From an uncultured Oscillospiraceae bacterium (GTDB lineage Bacteria > Bacillota > Clostridia > Oscillospirales > Oscillospiraceae), in NCBI GenBank assembly GCA_934589675.1, contig CAKTOF010000011.1, positions 1 to 64,000 of the forward strand: a DNA stretch of 64,000 bases. Reading direction: 5' to 3'. The notes beneath the pieces were generated by a model. That model was given only the letters and a program-made list of their open reading frames with translations, did not search any database and had not been told where the DNA came from. Of the stretch, positions 32,037 through 41,109 are shown one piece after another. Position numbers and translations under genes: made by a program. The stretch's first letter is position 1. Each line of letters opens with the position of its first letter.

Positions 32037-32933
32037 ATGGTCGTAGGACGCTTCGCGCCGAGCCCGAGCGGGCGGATGCATCTGGGCAACGTGTTCTCCG
32101 CGCTGCTTGCGTGGCTGTCGGCCCGCTCGCAGGACGGCGAGCTCATCTTGCGCATCGAGGATCTCGACACGCAGCGCTGCCGCCCGGAATACGCCGAGCA
32201 GATGCGGCAGGATCTGCGCGCGCTCGGCCTGACATGGGACCGCGAGGTGCAGATGCAGTCGCAGCGGAGCGGCGTGTACGCGCGCTATGTAGGTCTTCTG
32301 CGCGAAAAGGGGCTCGTTTACCCGTGCTGGTGTACGCGCGGCGACCTGCGCGCGGCCTCCGCGCCGCACGCATCCGACGGCAAGCCGATCTACCCCGGCA
32401 CGTGCCGCCATCTTTCAGAGGCCGAGCGCGCCGCGCATGACCGCCCCGGCGCCCTGCGCGTGATCGTCCCGGACGAGACGATCACGTTCCATGACCGGCT
32501 CCAGGGCGAGTGCGCGGAAAACCTCGCGCGCGAGTGCGGCGACTTTATCATCCGCCGCGCCGACGGCGTCCACGCCTACCAGCTGGCCGTCGTCGTCGAC
32601 GACGCGCTTGCGGGCGTGACGGAGGTCGTCCGCGGCCGCGATCTGCTCGATTCCACGCCGCGCCAGCTCTATCTCTACCGCACGCTCGGCTTTCCTGCCC
32701 CGGAATTTGCCCACGTCCCGCTCCTCGAGGCCGCCGACGGCCACCGGCTGTCCAAGCGCGAGCGCGACCTCGACCTCGGCGCGCTTTTTAAGGCGCATAG
32801 GCCGGAGGAGATTTTGGGCGATCTCGCACATCTGGCTGGCTTCTGGCCGGAAAATACGCCCGCGAGCGCGCGGGAACTGCTCGGCGCGTTCTCGTGGGAC
32901 AAGGTGCGGAAGGAGAATGTGGTCGTGGGATAG
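32037..32933 (+). CDS. gluQ: Glutamyl-Q tRNA(Asp) synthetase-like enzyme
   Basis: 298 residues, the size of GluQ-RS, which lacks the anticodon-binding domain of GltX. It activates glutamate and attaches it to queuosine-34 of tRNA(Asp). The class I motif is MHLGN (14-18, HIGH-like) after GRFAPSPSG, and RLSKRERDLD is the KMSKS-like loop. A CWC...C cluster (YPCWCTRGD and YPGTCRH) is the zinc site. The ATG at 32037 has GGAGGT upstream. It lies 77 bases after the SDR gene, possibly on the same transcript. Confidence 0.88.
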   Translation: MVVGRFAPSPSGRMHLGNVFSALLAWLSARSQDGELILRIEDLDTQRCRPEYAEQMRQDLRALGLTWDREVQMQSQRSGVYARYVGLLREKGLVYPCWCTRGDLRAASAPHASDGKPIYPGTCRHLSEAERAAHDRPGALRVIVPDETITFHDRLQGECAENLARECGDFIIRRADGVHAYQLAVVVDDALAGVTEVVRGRDLLDSTPRQLYLYRTLGFPAPEFAHVPLLEAADGHRLSKRERDLDLGALFKAHRPEEILGDLAHLAGFWPENTPASARELLGAFSWDKVRKENVVVG

Positions 32934-33066
32934 AGCGCATGGCGGTAAAATAGGAGTACGCGCGTGTAGGGGCGGATTTGCTCTGCGGCCCGTATCACCA
33001 ACGTAGGGCGGGATGACCCCATCCCGCCGGAGGGACGCGCTGATTACGGAACGCAGCAAAACAGAG

Positions 33067-33206
33067 TGTCATTCAGAGCCGCGAAGCGGCGTGGAAGCAT
33101 GCCGATTTCGGCAGTCTTTCGCTTCTTTCCAGCGCCGGATACAAACGCGACTTCTCCGTAATTGGGCAGATCCTTCGACTCCGCTGACGCTCCGCTCAGG
33201 ATGACA
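33067..33206 (+). repeat. Diverged family 1 MITE-like repeat
   Basis: It keeps the terminal inverted pattern TGTCATTCAGAGC ... GCTCAGGATGACA and the inner CTTTCCAGCGCCGGA-type segment and AGATCCTTCGA of the copies at 2653-3383, but with many substitutions. It shows that the family is dispersed rather than confined to the S-layer locus. Confidence 0.6.
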
Positions 33207-33240
33207 CGTATTTATTTATCGTGTTCCGTAATCGGCGCGC

Positions 33241-33283
33241 AAAAAAGCCCCGGCGAGCGATTCATCATTCGCTCACCGGGGCT
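33241..33283 (-). terminator. Terminator of the MATE gene
   Basis: On the minus strand AGCCCCGGTGAGCGA / TCGCTCGCCGGGGCT with one mismatch and an 8-base loop, followed by TTTTTT. Confidence 0.8.
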
Positions 33284-33299
33284 AAAATGTTCTCAGGTC

Positions 33300-34682
33300 T
33301 TACTGCTCTGCGCCGTGCAGGACGAGCTTTTTCGTTTTCCACTTCCCCGAGAAGTAATAGATGCTGCCGCCGATGGTCGTGACGAAGCCGGCCAGGGCGC
33401 TGCCGAGCCAGAAGCCGTACAGGCCGAATTTCGCGCCGAGCAGCCAGCACAGCCCGATGCGCGCGACGACGCCGTCCAAAATGCCGATGATGAGGCTCAG
33501 CCCCGCGCTGCCCGTGCCCTCAAGCAGGGAGTAGGGCGTGAGCATCGTGCAGTTGGCCAGATAGTAGAGCACGGCGATGCGCATAAAGCCCGACGCGTAG
33601 GCGATGACGGACTCGTCGGACGTGAACAGGCGGAACAGCTGCTCGGGGAAGAGCAGGCTCACGCAGGCGAGCACGACGAAGATGCTCATGGAGATGGCCG
33701 TCGTGTACCAGAAGACCTTTTTGAGCCGGTCGTGCTTGCGCGCGCCGAAGCACTGGCCGATCATGGCCGCGGCGGCGACGCCGAGGGCGTTGGTCAGCGT
33801 GAACGAGATCGTGTTGAGCTTGTTGCCGACGCCGTCGACGGCCGAGGCGGCCACGCCGAAGGTGTTGACGTGGGCGTTGACAAACATGACAGAGATGGCG
33901 ATCATGACGCTCTGGATGATCATGGGGATGCCGAGCTTGAAAAGGCCGCGGCAGCGGTCGGCCTGCGGGCGGAAGCTGGCGGGCCTGAAGTCGAAGTGGA
34001 ACGATTCGCGGCGGCGGTAGAGGCACACGAGCGCGAGGGCGAACGAGCAGCCCTGCGCAATGACGGTGGCCAGCGCCGCGCCGGATGCGCCCATGGAAAA
34101 GACCGCGACGAACAGCAGATCGAGCACGACGTTGATGACGGCCGCGACGCCGACAAAATACATCGGCAGCCTGCTCTCGCCCATGCCGCGCAGGATGGCG
34201 CAGATGCCGTTGTAGCCGAAGATGAAGACCATGCCCGCGCAGCAGACCATGCAGTACGCATGCGCGTCGGCGAGCGCCTCGGCCGGCGTGTTGAGAAGGC
34301 CGAGCACGGGACGGCACACGACGGCGCACAGGCCGCCGACGACGACGGACAAGAGCCCCATGAGCGTCAGCGACGTGCCGATCGTGCGGCGCAGGCCGTC
34401 ATAGTCGCCCGCGCCGACCTGCTGCGCGATGAGCACCTGCGCGGCCGAGCCGAAGCCCATGCCGATGAACATGAGCAGATTCTGGATCTGCCCGCCGATG
34501 CCGACGGCGGACAGGCCCGTCGCGCCGACAAACTGGCCGACGACGATCATGTCGACGACGTTGTACACGGCCTGAAGCGCATAGGCCGCCATGAGCGGCA
34601 GCGAGAATAAAATAAGCTGCCGGAGCACGGGCCCCTGCGTCAGGTCGTTGAGGACTTTTTTATTGCTGGAGATGGGGATCAC
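33300..34682 (-). CDS. MATE-family efflux transporter
   Basis: 460 residues, about twelve membrane segments in two homologous halves (NorM/DinF fold). Recognisable segments include LPLMAAYALQAVYNVVDMIVV and QNLLMFIGMGFGSAAQVLIAQ, shortened here by one residue each, and the mid-protein repeat around KLGIPMIIQSVMIAIS. It exports cationic drugs or metabolites in exchange for H+ or Na+. The start is GTG at 34682 with AAAGG upstream. It is monocistronic with its own promoter and terminator. The substrate is unknown. Confidence 0.92.
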   Translation of the reverse strand: MIPISSNKKVLNDLTQGPVLRQLILFSLPLMAAYALQAVYNVVDMIVVGQFVGATGLSAVGIGGQIQNLLMFIGMGFGSAAQVLIAQQVGAGDYDGLRRTIGTSLTLMGLLSVVVGGLCAVVCRPVLGLLNTPAEALADAHAYCMVCCAGMVFIFGYNGICAILRGMGESRLPMYFVGVAAVINVVLDLLFVAVFSMGASGAALATVIAQGCSFALALVCLYRRRESFHFDFRPASFRPQADRCRGLFKLGIPMIIQSVMIAISVMFVNAHVNTFGVAASAVDGVGNKLNTISFTLTNALGVAAAAMIGQCFGARKHDRLKKVFWYTTAISMSIFVVLACVSLLFPEQLFRLFTSDESVIAYASGFMRIAVLYYLANCTMLTPYSLLEGTGSAGLSLIIGILDGVVARIGLCWLLGAKFGLYGFWLGSALAGFVTTIGGSIYYFSGKWKTKKLVLHGAEQ

Positions 34683-34704
34683 GCCCTTTCGTCAATTACC
34701 TGTC

Positions 34705-34733
34705 AGTATATCAATAGATCGCGTCCGAATCAA
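34705..34733 (-). promoter_or_regulatory. Promoter of the MATE gene
   Basis: On the minus strand TTGATT, 17 bases, TATACT, about 25 bases before the GTG start. Confidence 0.65.
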
Positions 34734-34807
34734 GTGCTGAATTTCGAAAAATCAGGCCAAAATTGAAGAAATCGGCCGCTTTTTCGCCGGGATGCGCGTT
34801 TTTTTAG

Positions 34808-34836
34808 TTGTGAGCGCGCTGCCCGGGTGGTATACT
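34808..34836 (+). promoter_or_regulatory. Promoter of the ArsP-like gene
   Basis: TTGTGA, 17 bases, TATACT, 35 bases before the start codon. Confidence 0.65.
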
Positions 34837-34870
34837 AAAGTACGAATCACAAGAAAGAGGCTCCCATTTT

Positions 34871-35731
34871 ATGCATGAAATTCTCCACGTCCTCGAGCAT
34901 ACGCTTCTGGACAACGCACTCATTTTACCGTTCCTGTTTCTGACGTATCTCGTCATCGAGGCGCTTGAATCGCGCACGGGCGAGAGAATGCAGCGCTTTC
35001 TCGCCCGGACGCACAAGGCCGGCCCGGCCATCGGCGCGGTTGCGGGCGTCGTGCCGCAGTGCGGCTTTTCGGCCGCGGCGTCGAGCCTGTATGCCGGCGG
35101 CGTCATCACGGCTGGCACGCTCATCGCGGTGTTTTTGTCCACGTCGGATGAGATGCTGCCCATCCTCATCTCCGAGACAGTCGCGCCGCTGCTCATCGTG
35201 AAAATCCTCGCGGTGAAGGTCGCCGCGGCCGCGCTCGTCGGCTACTGCGTCGATCTCTTCCGCCGCCGCGCGGGCGATCCGGAGGCGACGCTGCACATCG
35301 ACGAGCTGTGCGAGCACAGCCACTGCGGCTGCCACGAGCACAAGGGCATCGTCGGCCCGGCGCTCATCCACTCGCTTGAGATCTTCGTGTTCCTGCTCGT
35401 CATTTCGTTCGGGCTGAACCTCGTCGTGAAATTTTTGGGCGAAGAGCGCCTTGCCTCGCTCATCTTAAACCGCCCCGTCGTCGGCGAGCTCATCGCGGGG
35501 CTCATCGGGCTCATCCCGAACTGCGCCGCGTCCGTCGTCATCACGGAGCTCTACCTTGCCGGCGGGATGCGCGCGGGCGCGATGCTCGCCGGGCTGCTCG
35601 CGGGCAGCGGCGTTGGGATGCTCGTGCTCTTCCGCACGAACCGCTCGGTGCGCGATAATTTGAAGATCCTCGCCGTCGTCTATTTCTCCGGCGTGATCCT
35701 GGGCGGCGTGTTCGGCGCGCTGCTGTTCTGA
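34871..35731 (+). CDS. Putative heavy-metal/arsenic permease, ArsP-2-like
   Basis: 286 residues with about eight membrane segments in two repeats. Each repeat carries a Pro-x-Cys motif: VVPQCGFSAAASSLYAGG and LIPNCAASVVITELYLAGG. The loop between the halves is rich in Cys and His (CEHSHCGCHEH), which could bind a soft metal. This matches the family annotated as putative 10-TM exporter or manganese/arsenic permease (DUF2899 type). AAGAGGCTCCC lies before the ATG. It is monocistronic. The metal specificity is unproven. Confidence 0.82.
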   Translation: MHEILHVLEHTLLDNALILPFLFLTYLVIEALESRTGERMQRFLARTHKAGPAIGAVAGVVPQCGFSAAASSLYAGGVITAGTLIAVFLSTSDEMLPILISETVAPLLIVKILAVKVAAAALVGYCVDLFRRRAGDPEATLHIDELCEHSHCGCHEHKGIVGPALIHSLEIFVFLLVISFGLNLVVKFLGEERLASLILNRPVVGELIAGLIGLIPNCAASVVITELYLAGGMRAGAMLAGLLAGSGVGMLVLFRTNRSVRDNLKILAVVYFSGVILGGVFGALLF

Positions 35732-35758
35732 TCTGAGATGAGGGCCATAGATCACAGA

Positions 35759-35793
35759 AAACCCGCCAGTCGTAAGACTGGCGGGTTTTTGTG
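35759..35793 (+). terminator. Terminator of the ArsP-like gene
   Basis: The 13-bp perfect stem AAACCCGCCAGTC / GACTGGCGGGTTT has a GTAA loop, with T's following. Confidence 0.85.
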
Positions 35794-35828
35794 TGCGTGG
35801 GATGCGAACTGTACAAATTTTCGAGCCT

Positions 35829-35886
35829 ACAACCCCTCCGTCACGGCTTCGCCGTGACACCTCCCCCTGCACAGGGGAGGTATTGG
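35829..35886 (+). repeat. Palindromic repeat, family 2, copy D
   Basis: The same two-hairpin unit as the copies near 3.1-3.6 kb (ACAACCCCTCCGTCACGG, then CTCCCCCTGCACAGGGGAGG). It lies 25 bases past the 3' end of the V-ATPase operon, where its hairpins may also act as a terminator or 3' stabiliser of that mRNA. Confidence 0.7.
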
Positions 35887-35910
35887 GCGCGCGCACCGCA
35901 AATCGGCGCG

Positions 35911-36612
35911 TTATGCGCCCTGCGCGTCGCGGAAGGCTTTCTCGCGGGCGAGGCGCTTAGCCTCGGCCTTGGCGCGCTCTTCTTCGAGCATCATGTCCTT
36001 GACCTTCATCAGCCGCGACGTGGTGCCGCGCTCGTTTTCGTCGAGCTTCATGCTGATGTAGCGGATCTTCTCCTCGTACTGCGGGATCATGACGTACTCA
36101 AGCGCGTTGACGCGGCGGCGCGTTTTTTCGATCTCCTGCGCCATGAGCTGCGTCGTCTTTTCGACCTCGGCCAGGCGGAGCATATCCTGAAAGACCTTCG
36201 CCAGCGTCTCGAGCGCGTCGTCAAGCTCGCCGGACGTCTGGGCGAAGCCGTAGGGGAAGATCTCGGCCGGGTCATCGTTCTTCGTCTGGAACGTGTACTT
36301 CGGGATCTCGACGCTCATGACGTTTTCAAACTTCACGTCGAGCTCGACGGACTGCTTCGGGTAGCTGAGCGCCTGCTCGAGCATCTCCGGGCTCATAACG
36401 GCCGCGGCGACCGTGAACGAGCCGAACACCTCCGTGAGCGCCTGCTCGACGTCGGCGCGGAGCTGACGGTTCAGGCGGACGAGGTCGAGAAACTGGCGCA
36501 TGAGCTCATCGCGCTTATCCTTGAGGAGCTTGTGGCCCTTCTGAGCCGTCTTCAGGCGCGCTTTGAGCTTCTGCATCTCCATGCGGGTCGGATTGATGGT
36601 GGTCGATGCCAC
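35911..36612 (-). CDS. atpD: V-type ATPase subunit D
   Basis: Central-stalk rotor subunit, 233 residues. It has the N-terminal signature INPTRMEMQKLKARLKTAQK and long N- and C-terminal helices that form a coiled coil inside the A3B3 head. VEKTTQLMAQEIEKTRRRVN is the C-terminal conserved block. It is the last gene of the operon. The tail is Lys/Ala/Glu-rich. Confidence 0.95.
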   Translation of the reverse strand: MASTTINPTRMEMQKLKARLKTAQKGHKLLKDKRDELMRQFLDLVRLNRQLRADVEQALTEVFGSFTVAAAVMSPEMLEQALSYPKQSVELDVKFENVMSVEIPKYTFQTKNDDPAEIFPYGFAQTSGELDDALETLAKVFQDMLRLAEVEKTTQLMAQEIEKTRRRVNALEYVMIPQYEEKIRYISMKLDENERGTTSRLMKVKDMMLEEERAKAEAKRLAREKAFRDAQGA

Positions 36613-36626
36613 GGAAGCTCACCCCC

Positions 36627-38003
36627 TTAATCGTGCTCGGGGTAGTATTTTTCGATATACTCCGGCTTGATGCGCTTGAGCTCGGACTTCGGCAGGATGG
36701 ACAGCAGCTCCCAGCCGAGCGAGAGCGTCTCCTCGATCGTGCGGTCGGTGTCCGTGCCCTGGCCGACGTAGCGCTGCTCAAACTCCGTTGCGAACTTCGC
36801 GTAGAGCTTGTCGGTCTCAGAAAGGGCGGCCTCGCCGAGGATCGTCATAAGCTCGGCGGCCTCCTTGCCGGCCGAGTAGGCGGCGAAGAGCTGGTTGAGC
36901 ACGCCGGAGTGATCCTCGCGCGTCTTGCCCGCGCCGATGCCCTTGTCCTTCAGACGCGACAGGCTCGGCAGGACGTCGATGGGCGGGTTCACGTTGCGGC
37001 GGTACAGGTCGCGCGAGAGGATGATCTGGCCCTCGGTGATATAGCCCGTGAGGTCGGGGATCGGGTGGGTCTTGTCGTCCTCGGGCATGGTGAGGATCGG
37101 GATCATCGTGATGGAGCCGGCCTTGCCGACGCGGCGGCCGGCGCGCTCGTACATCGTGGCAAGGTCGGTGTACATATAGCCCGGGTAGCCGCGGCGGCTC
37201 GGGACCTCCTTGCGCGCGGCCGAGACCTCGCGCAGCGCCTCGCAGTAGTTCGTGATGTCCGTCAGGATGACGAGCACGTGCATGTCCTTTTCAAACGCCA
37301 GATATTCCGCGCAGGTGAGCGCCATGCGCGGCGTGGCGATGCGCTCGATGGCCGGGTCGTTGGCGAGGTTCGTGAAGAGCACGGTGCGGTCGAGCGCGCC
37401 GGTGCGGCGAAAGTCCTGCACGAAGTACTCCGACTCTTCAAACGTGATGCCGATGGCGGCAAACACGACGGCGAAGTTCGCCTCGCCGCCGAGCACCTTC
37501 GCCTGACGGGCGATCTGCGCGGCCAGCTGCGCGTGCGGCAGGCCGGAGCCGGAGAAGATCGGCAGCTTCTGGCCGCGGACGAGCGTGTTCAGGCCGTCGA
37601 TGGCCGAGACGCCCGTCTGGATGAACTCGTTCGGATAGTCGCGCGCGGCCGGGTTCATGGCCAGACCGTTGATGTCCATATATTTGTCCGGCAGGATGTC
37701 CGGGCCGCCGTCAATGGGGTTGCCGAGGCCGTCGAACACGCGGCCGAGCATATCGCCGGACACGCCGAGCTGCAGCGGGTGGCCGAGGAAGCGCACCTTC
37801 GAGCCGGCCATGTTGATACCGGTCGAGCTGTCATAGAGCTGCACGACGGCGTCGGTGCCGTCGATCTCAAGGACCTTGCAGCGGCGCTTTTCGCCATTTT
37901 GCAGCTCGATCTCGCCGAGCTCGTCGTACGTGACGCCCTCGACGTTCCGGACGACCATCAGCGGGCCGGAGATCTCGTTGATCGTCTGGTATTCCTTAAT
38001 CAT
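36627..38003 (-). CDS. atpB: V-type ATPase subunit B
   Basis: Non-catalytic nucleotide-site subunit of the A3B3 head, 458 residues. It lacks a Walker A motif, as expected, and has ISGPLMVVRNVEGVTYDE at the N-terminus and PSLSRLKDKGIGAGKTREDH near the C-terminus. The ATG at 38003 overlaps the stop of subunit A by 8 bases, indicating coupled translation; 14 bases separate it from subunit D. Confidence 0.96.
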   Translation of the reverse strand: MIKEYQTINEISGPLMVVRNVEGVTYDELGEIELQNGEKRRCKVLEIDGTDAVVQLYDSSTGINMAGSKVRFLGHPLQLGVSGDMLGRVFDGLGNPIDGGPDILPDKYMDINGLAMNPAARDYPNEFIQTGVSAIDGLNTLVRGQKLPIFSGSGLPHAQLAAQIARQAKVLGGEANFAVVFAAIGITFEESEYFVQDFRRTGALDRTVLFTNLANDPAIERIATPRMALTCAEYLAFEKDMHVLVILTDITNYCEALREVSAARKEVPSRRGYPGYMYTDLATMYERAGRRVGKAGSITMIPILTMPEDDKTHPIPDLTGYITEGQIILSRDLYRRNVNPPIDVLPSLSRLKDKGIGAGKTREDHSGVLNQLFAAYSAGKEAAELMTILGEAALSETDKLYAKFATEFEQRYVGQGTDTDRTIEETLSLGWELLSILPKSELKRIKPEYIEKYYPEHD

Positions 38004-39762
38004 CTTCCGCACCTGCCTTTGTCGCTAATTCGTGGATGGATGCCGTCATGCACTTGTCAATGTCGGCATAGACGGCCTTGTACTGATCGTCCGGCACGCT
38101 CTTGGCGCGGCCGATGCGCTCGCGCTCGGGGATGGCGGCGAGGTCTGCGACCGCAGCGCCATGCGTGATCGCCGTGCGGCAGAGCTCGTCGTATCTGAGG
38201 ATGAGCGCAAGCAGGCGGTACTGCCGGTCGAGCGAGGAGTACCAGTCGACCTCGACAAAGCCGTTCTGCTGCAGAAAGTCCTCGCGGATCATCTTTGCCG
38301 TTTCGAGCGTGAGCTGCTCGTCGGGGCCGAGGGAGTCCTTGCCGACCATCTTGACGATCTCGTCGAGCTCGGATTCCTCCTGCAAAATCTCCATGGCGAG
38401 GTTGCGGTGCTTCATCCAGCTCGGGTCGACGTGCTGGTCGAACCACGGCTGAAGCGTGTCGGTGTAGAGGCTGTAGGAGTTGAGCCAGTTGATGGCCGGG
38501 AAGTGGCGCGCGTAGGCCAGCGAGCTGTCCAGACCCCAGAAGACCTTTGCGATGCGCATCGTCGCCTGCGAGACGGGCTCGGACGTGTCGCCGCCGGCGG
38601 GGGAGACGGCGCCGATGGCCGTCAGAGAGCCGAAGCGCTCGTCGGAGCCGAGGCATTTGACGCAGCCGGCGCGCTCGTAGAACTGCGCTAGGCGCGAGGC
38701 GAGGTAGGCCGGGTAGCCCTCTTCGCCGGGCATCTCCTGCAGGCGGCCGGACATCTCGCGCAGCGCCTCGGCCCAGCGGGAGGTGGAGTCGGCGATGACG
38801 GCGACGTCGTAGCCCATGTCGCGGAAATACTCGGCGATGGTGATGCCGGTGTAGATGGACGCCTCGCGCGCCGCGACGGGCATGTCGGACGTGTTGGCGA
38901 TGAGGACGGTGCGCTTCATGATGGAGTCGCCCGTGCGCGGGTCGACGAGCTCGGGGAACTCGTGCAGGACGTCCGTCATCTCGTTGCCGCGCTCGCCGCA
39001 GCCGATGTAGACGACGAGGTCGACGTCCGACCACTTGGCCAGCTGGTGCTGGATGACGGTCTTGCCCGAGCCGAACGGGCCGGGGACGCACGCCGTGCCG
39101 CCCTTGGCGACGGGGAACATCGTGTCGATGACGCGCTGGCCGGACTCAAGCGGCTTTTCGGGGTAGAGCTTTGTCTTGTACGGGCGGCCGGAGCGGACGC
39201 CCCAGCGCTGGAGCATGGTCAGCTCCGTGCCGTCGTCCAACACGCAGACCGTGTCCGTGACGGTGAAGTCGCCGGAGCGGATCTCCTTTACCGTGCCGGA
39301 AACGCCGGCCGGGACCATGATCTTGTGCAGCAGGACGCTCGTCTCGGGGACGGTGCCGATGACGTCGCCGGGGATGACGGCGTCGCCGGGCTTGACCGTC
39401 GGGGTGAACGTCCATTTTTTCTCGCGGTCGAGCGCGGGCACGTCGACGCCGCGCGTGATGGTGTGACCCGTCAGAGCCATGATCTTCTCAAGCGGGCGCT
39501 GGATGCCGTCGTAGATCTGCTCGATCATGCCGGGCCCGAGCTCGACGGACAGCGGCGCGCCGGTCGTCTCGACCTCGGCGCCCGGACCAAGGCCGCTCGT
39601 CTCCTCATAGACCTGAATGGAGGCGCTGTCGCCGCGCATTTCGATGACCTCGCCGACCAGGCGCTGCTTGCCGACGCGGACCACGTCGTACATACTGGCT
39701 TCACTCAGGCCCTCGGCGACGACGAGCGGGCCGGAGACCTTGGTGATAGTGCCTGTTGCCAT
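37996..39762 (-). CDS. atpA: V-type ATPase catalytic subunit A
   Basis: 588 residues. It has the Walker A motif GPFGSGKT at 228-235 (Lys234), the long non-homologous insertion of V/A-type A subunits (about 110-200), and the conserved VYIGCGERGNEMTDVL block with the catalytic Glu. It hydrolyses ATP to drive rotation. AAAGGACTG lies before the ATG. It is followed by subunit B with overlap. Confidence 0.97.
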   Translation of the reverse strand: MATGTITKVSGPLVVAEGLSEASMYDVVRVGKQRLVGEVIEMRGDSASIQVYEETSGLGPGAEVETTGAPLSVELGPGMIEQIYDGIQRPLEKIMALTGHTITRGVDVPALDREKKWTFTPTVKPGDAVIPGDVIGTVPETSVLLHKIMVPAGVSGTVKEIRSGDFTVTDTVCVLDDGTELTMLQRWGVRSGRPYKTKLYPEKPLESGQRVIDTMFPVAKGGTACVPGPFGSGKTVIQHQLAKWSDVDLVVYIGCGERGNEMTDVLHEFPELVDPRTGDSIMKRTVLIANTSDMPVAAREASIYTGITIAEYFRDMGYDVAVIADSTSRWAEALREMSGRLQEMPGEEGYPAYLASRLAQFYERAGCVKCLGSDERFGSLTAIGAVSPAGGDTSEPVSQATMRIAKVFWGLDSSLAYARHFPAINWLNSYSLYTDTLQPWFDQHVDPSWMKHRNLAMEILQEESELDEIVKMVGKDSLGPDEQLTLETAKMIREDFLQQNGFVEVDWYSSLDRQYRLLALILRYDELCRTAITHGAAVADLAAIPERERIGRAKSVPDDQYKAVYADIDKCMTASIHELATKAGAEDD

Positions 39763-39794
39763 GTGAATCAGTCCTTTACTTACAGTTTCTTGAA

Positions 39795-40103
39795 TTAGAG
39801 GATATCCGCGCCGACTGCCCGCTCAATGGCGCCCTGCAGCGCGCTCGCGCCGAGGCCGAGCGAGCCGGACCGGCCGGGGATGAGGATGACAGCGGGCGCT
39901 GCACTGCCACTGTAGCGGGCGATGTCCTCGGACAGCTGGCTGGCCAGCTGCTCGGTGATATAGATGATGGCGTATTCGCTTTTTGCCAGGCGATGGAGCG
40001 TATGGCGCGCGGAGGCGGCGTCGGACTCCGGGAAGACCTCGAGTCCGAGGGCGCGGAAGCCCATCACGCTGTCGCGGTCGCCCATGACGGCGATCTTATA
40101 CAT
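39795..40103 (-). CDS. atpF: V-type ATPase subunit F
   Basis: Small rotor-stalk subunit, 102 residues. MYKIAVMGDRDSVMGFRALG is the family N-terminus (Rossmann-like), with AIIYITEQLA in the middle and IPGRSGSLGLG near the C-terminus. The ATG at 40103 overlaps the subunit C stop by 8 bases. It corresponds to NtpG of Enterococcus hirae. Confidence 0.95.
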   Translation of the reverse strand: MYKIAVMGDRDSVMGFRALGLEVFPESDAASARHTLHRLAKSEYAIIYITEQLASQLSEDIARYSGSAAPAVILIPGRSGSLGLGASALQGAIERAVGADIL

Positions 40104-41091
40104 AAGCCTCACGCAGCCTTTCCCGGATGGAGTCGGCCGGAACACCGGCCGCTCGGCCCGACATGATGATGCGCGCCGCCGTGATCTCATTTTCGCGCGC
40201 GGCAAGATAGGCGATGAGCACGCTGTCGCCGAACGGCGTCAGGCGCGACGAGCGAAGATAGCTGACCAGCGCGTCGTCGCACGCTTTTTCAAATGCGGTG
40301 AGCTTGCCGCCCTTGCGCGCGGCATCGCCAAGCTCGGCGGCCGGACGCAGGATGGAGCCGGAGAAGAGCGGGGCGAGCTCGCCGCCCGTGCGCGCGGCCG
40401 TCAGGAACGCGCGGTCAGCCACCGTGCCGCCCGGAACGAGCGCAAGCGCGAGAAAGTCCGCGCCCTTGCGCAGGCGCGCGGCGCGCACGGCAGAGCGCAG
40501 GTTTGCGCTGTCGATGCTCGCGCGGACATAGCCGAGCAGGAAGTCGCTGCCCGAGCGCTCGGCCGCAGAAAGCATCTCGGCAAAGTACGCCCGGTCGAGC
40601 AGGAAGTCGCTTCGCTGCGGGTCGCCCGTCGCGGAAAGGACGCTCTTGGCCTCGGCCACGGCGCGCGCGAGAGCGTCGGGAAGGGCGGAGGAGCTGTCCT
40701 CGCTGACAGCCGCCGCAAGCGTGTCCGCCGGGACGCGCCCGGCGTCGATGAGCATATGGCGCCCATCGGTGCCGGCGGCGACGGCCTTGAGCAGCGCCTT
40801 GGCGTTGTGGTAGTCATACTTGATGCGGAACGCGTCGATGATGCCGGGGTTCGGCGAGAGCGAGGCGAGGTCGGCGTAGACCGACTCCCGCTCGCGCGAG
40901 AGAGCCGCGTCGAGCTCGTCCAGAGAATGCAGCTCGGAAAAGCCGCACTCGGCGAGCACCTTCATGGCCTCCGCGTCCGAGCGGGCGGTCAGCATCCGCT
41001 CCATGCGCTCGCGCGTGAGCATCCGGCTCTCCTGCGCGTGAATGCGCGCGGAGATGAAGAGATAGTCCGTATCTCGGAGCTTGTTTTTCAT
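40096..41091 (-). CDS. atpC: V-type ATPase subunit C (d-type)
   Basis: Funnel-shaped connector between rotor stalk and membrane ring, 331 residues, all-helical. DTDYLFISARIHAQESRMLT at the N-terminus and the IKYDYHNAKALLKA segment are typical of the V/A-ATPase C (Vma6/NtpC) family. The ATG has GGGAGGG upstream, 19 bases after subunit E. Confidence 0.93.
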   Translation of the reverse strand: MKNKLRDTDYLFISARIHAQESRMLTRERMERMLTARSDAEAMKVLAECGFSELHSLDELDAALSRERESVYADLASLSPNPGIIDAFRIKYDYHNAKALLKAVAAGTDGRHMLIDAGRVPADTLAAAVSEDSSSALPDALARAVAEAKSVLSATGDPQRSDFLLDRAYFAEMLSAAERSGSDFLLGYVRASIDSANLRSAVRAARLRKGADFLALALVPGGTVADRAFLTAARTGGELAPLFSGSILRPAAELGDAARKGGKLTAFEKACDDALVSYLRSSRLTPFGDSVLIAYLAARENEITAARIIMSGRAAGVPADSIRERLREAYV

Positions 41092-41109
41092 GGCAGGGGG
41101 TTCCCTCCC

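Larger units (their letters stand above)
32934..33299. other. Intergenic region with a degenerate repeat
   Basis: No credible gene. It holds a diverged family 1 repeat at 33067-33206 and the MATE-gene terminator at 33246-33283. The rest (32934-33060) shows nothing that I can assign. Confidence 0.6.

Noticed and set aside
33162..34610. Plus-strand frame of 482 codons across the MATE gene
   Set aside because: Antisense artefact. It begins in repeat DNA and is a low-complexity charged sequence; MATE is the real gene.
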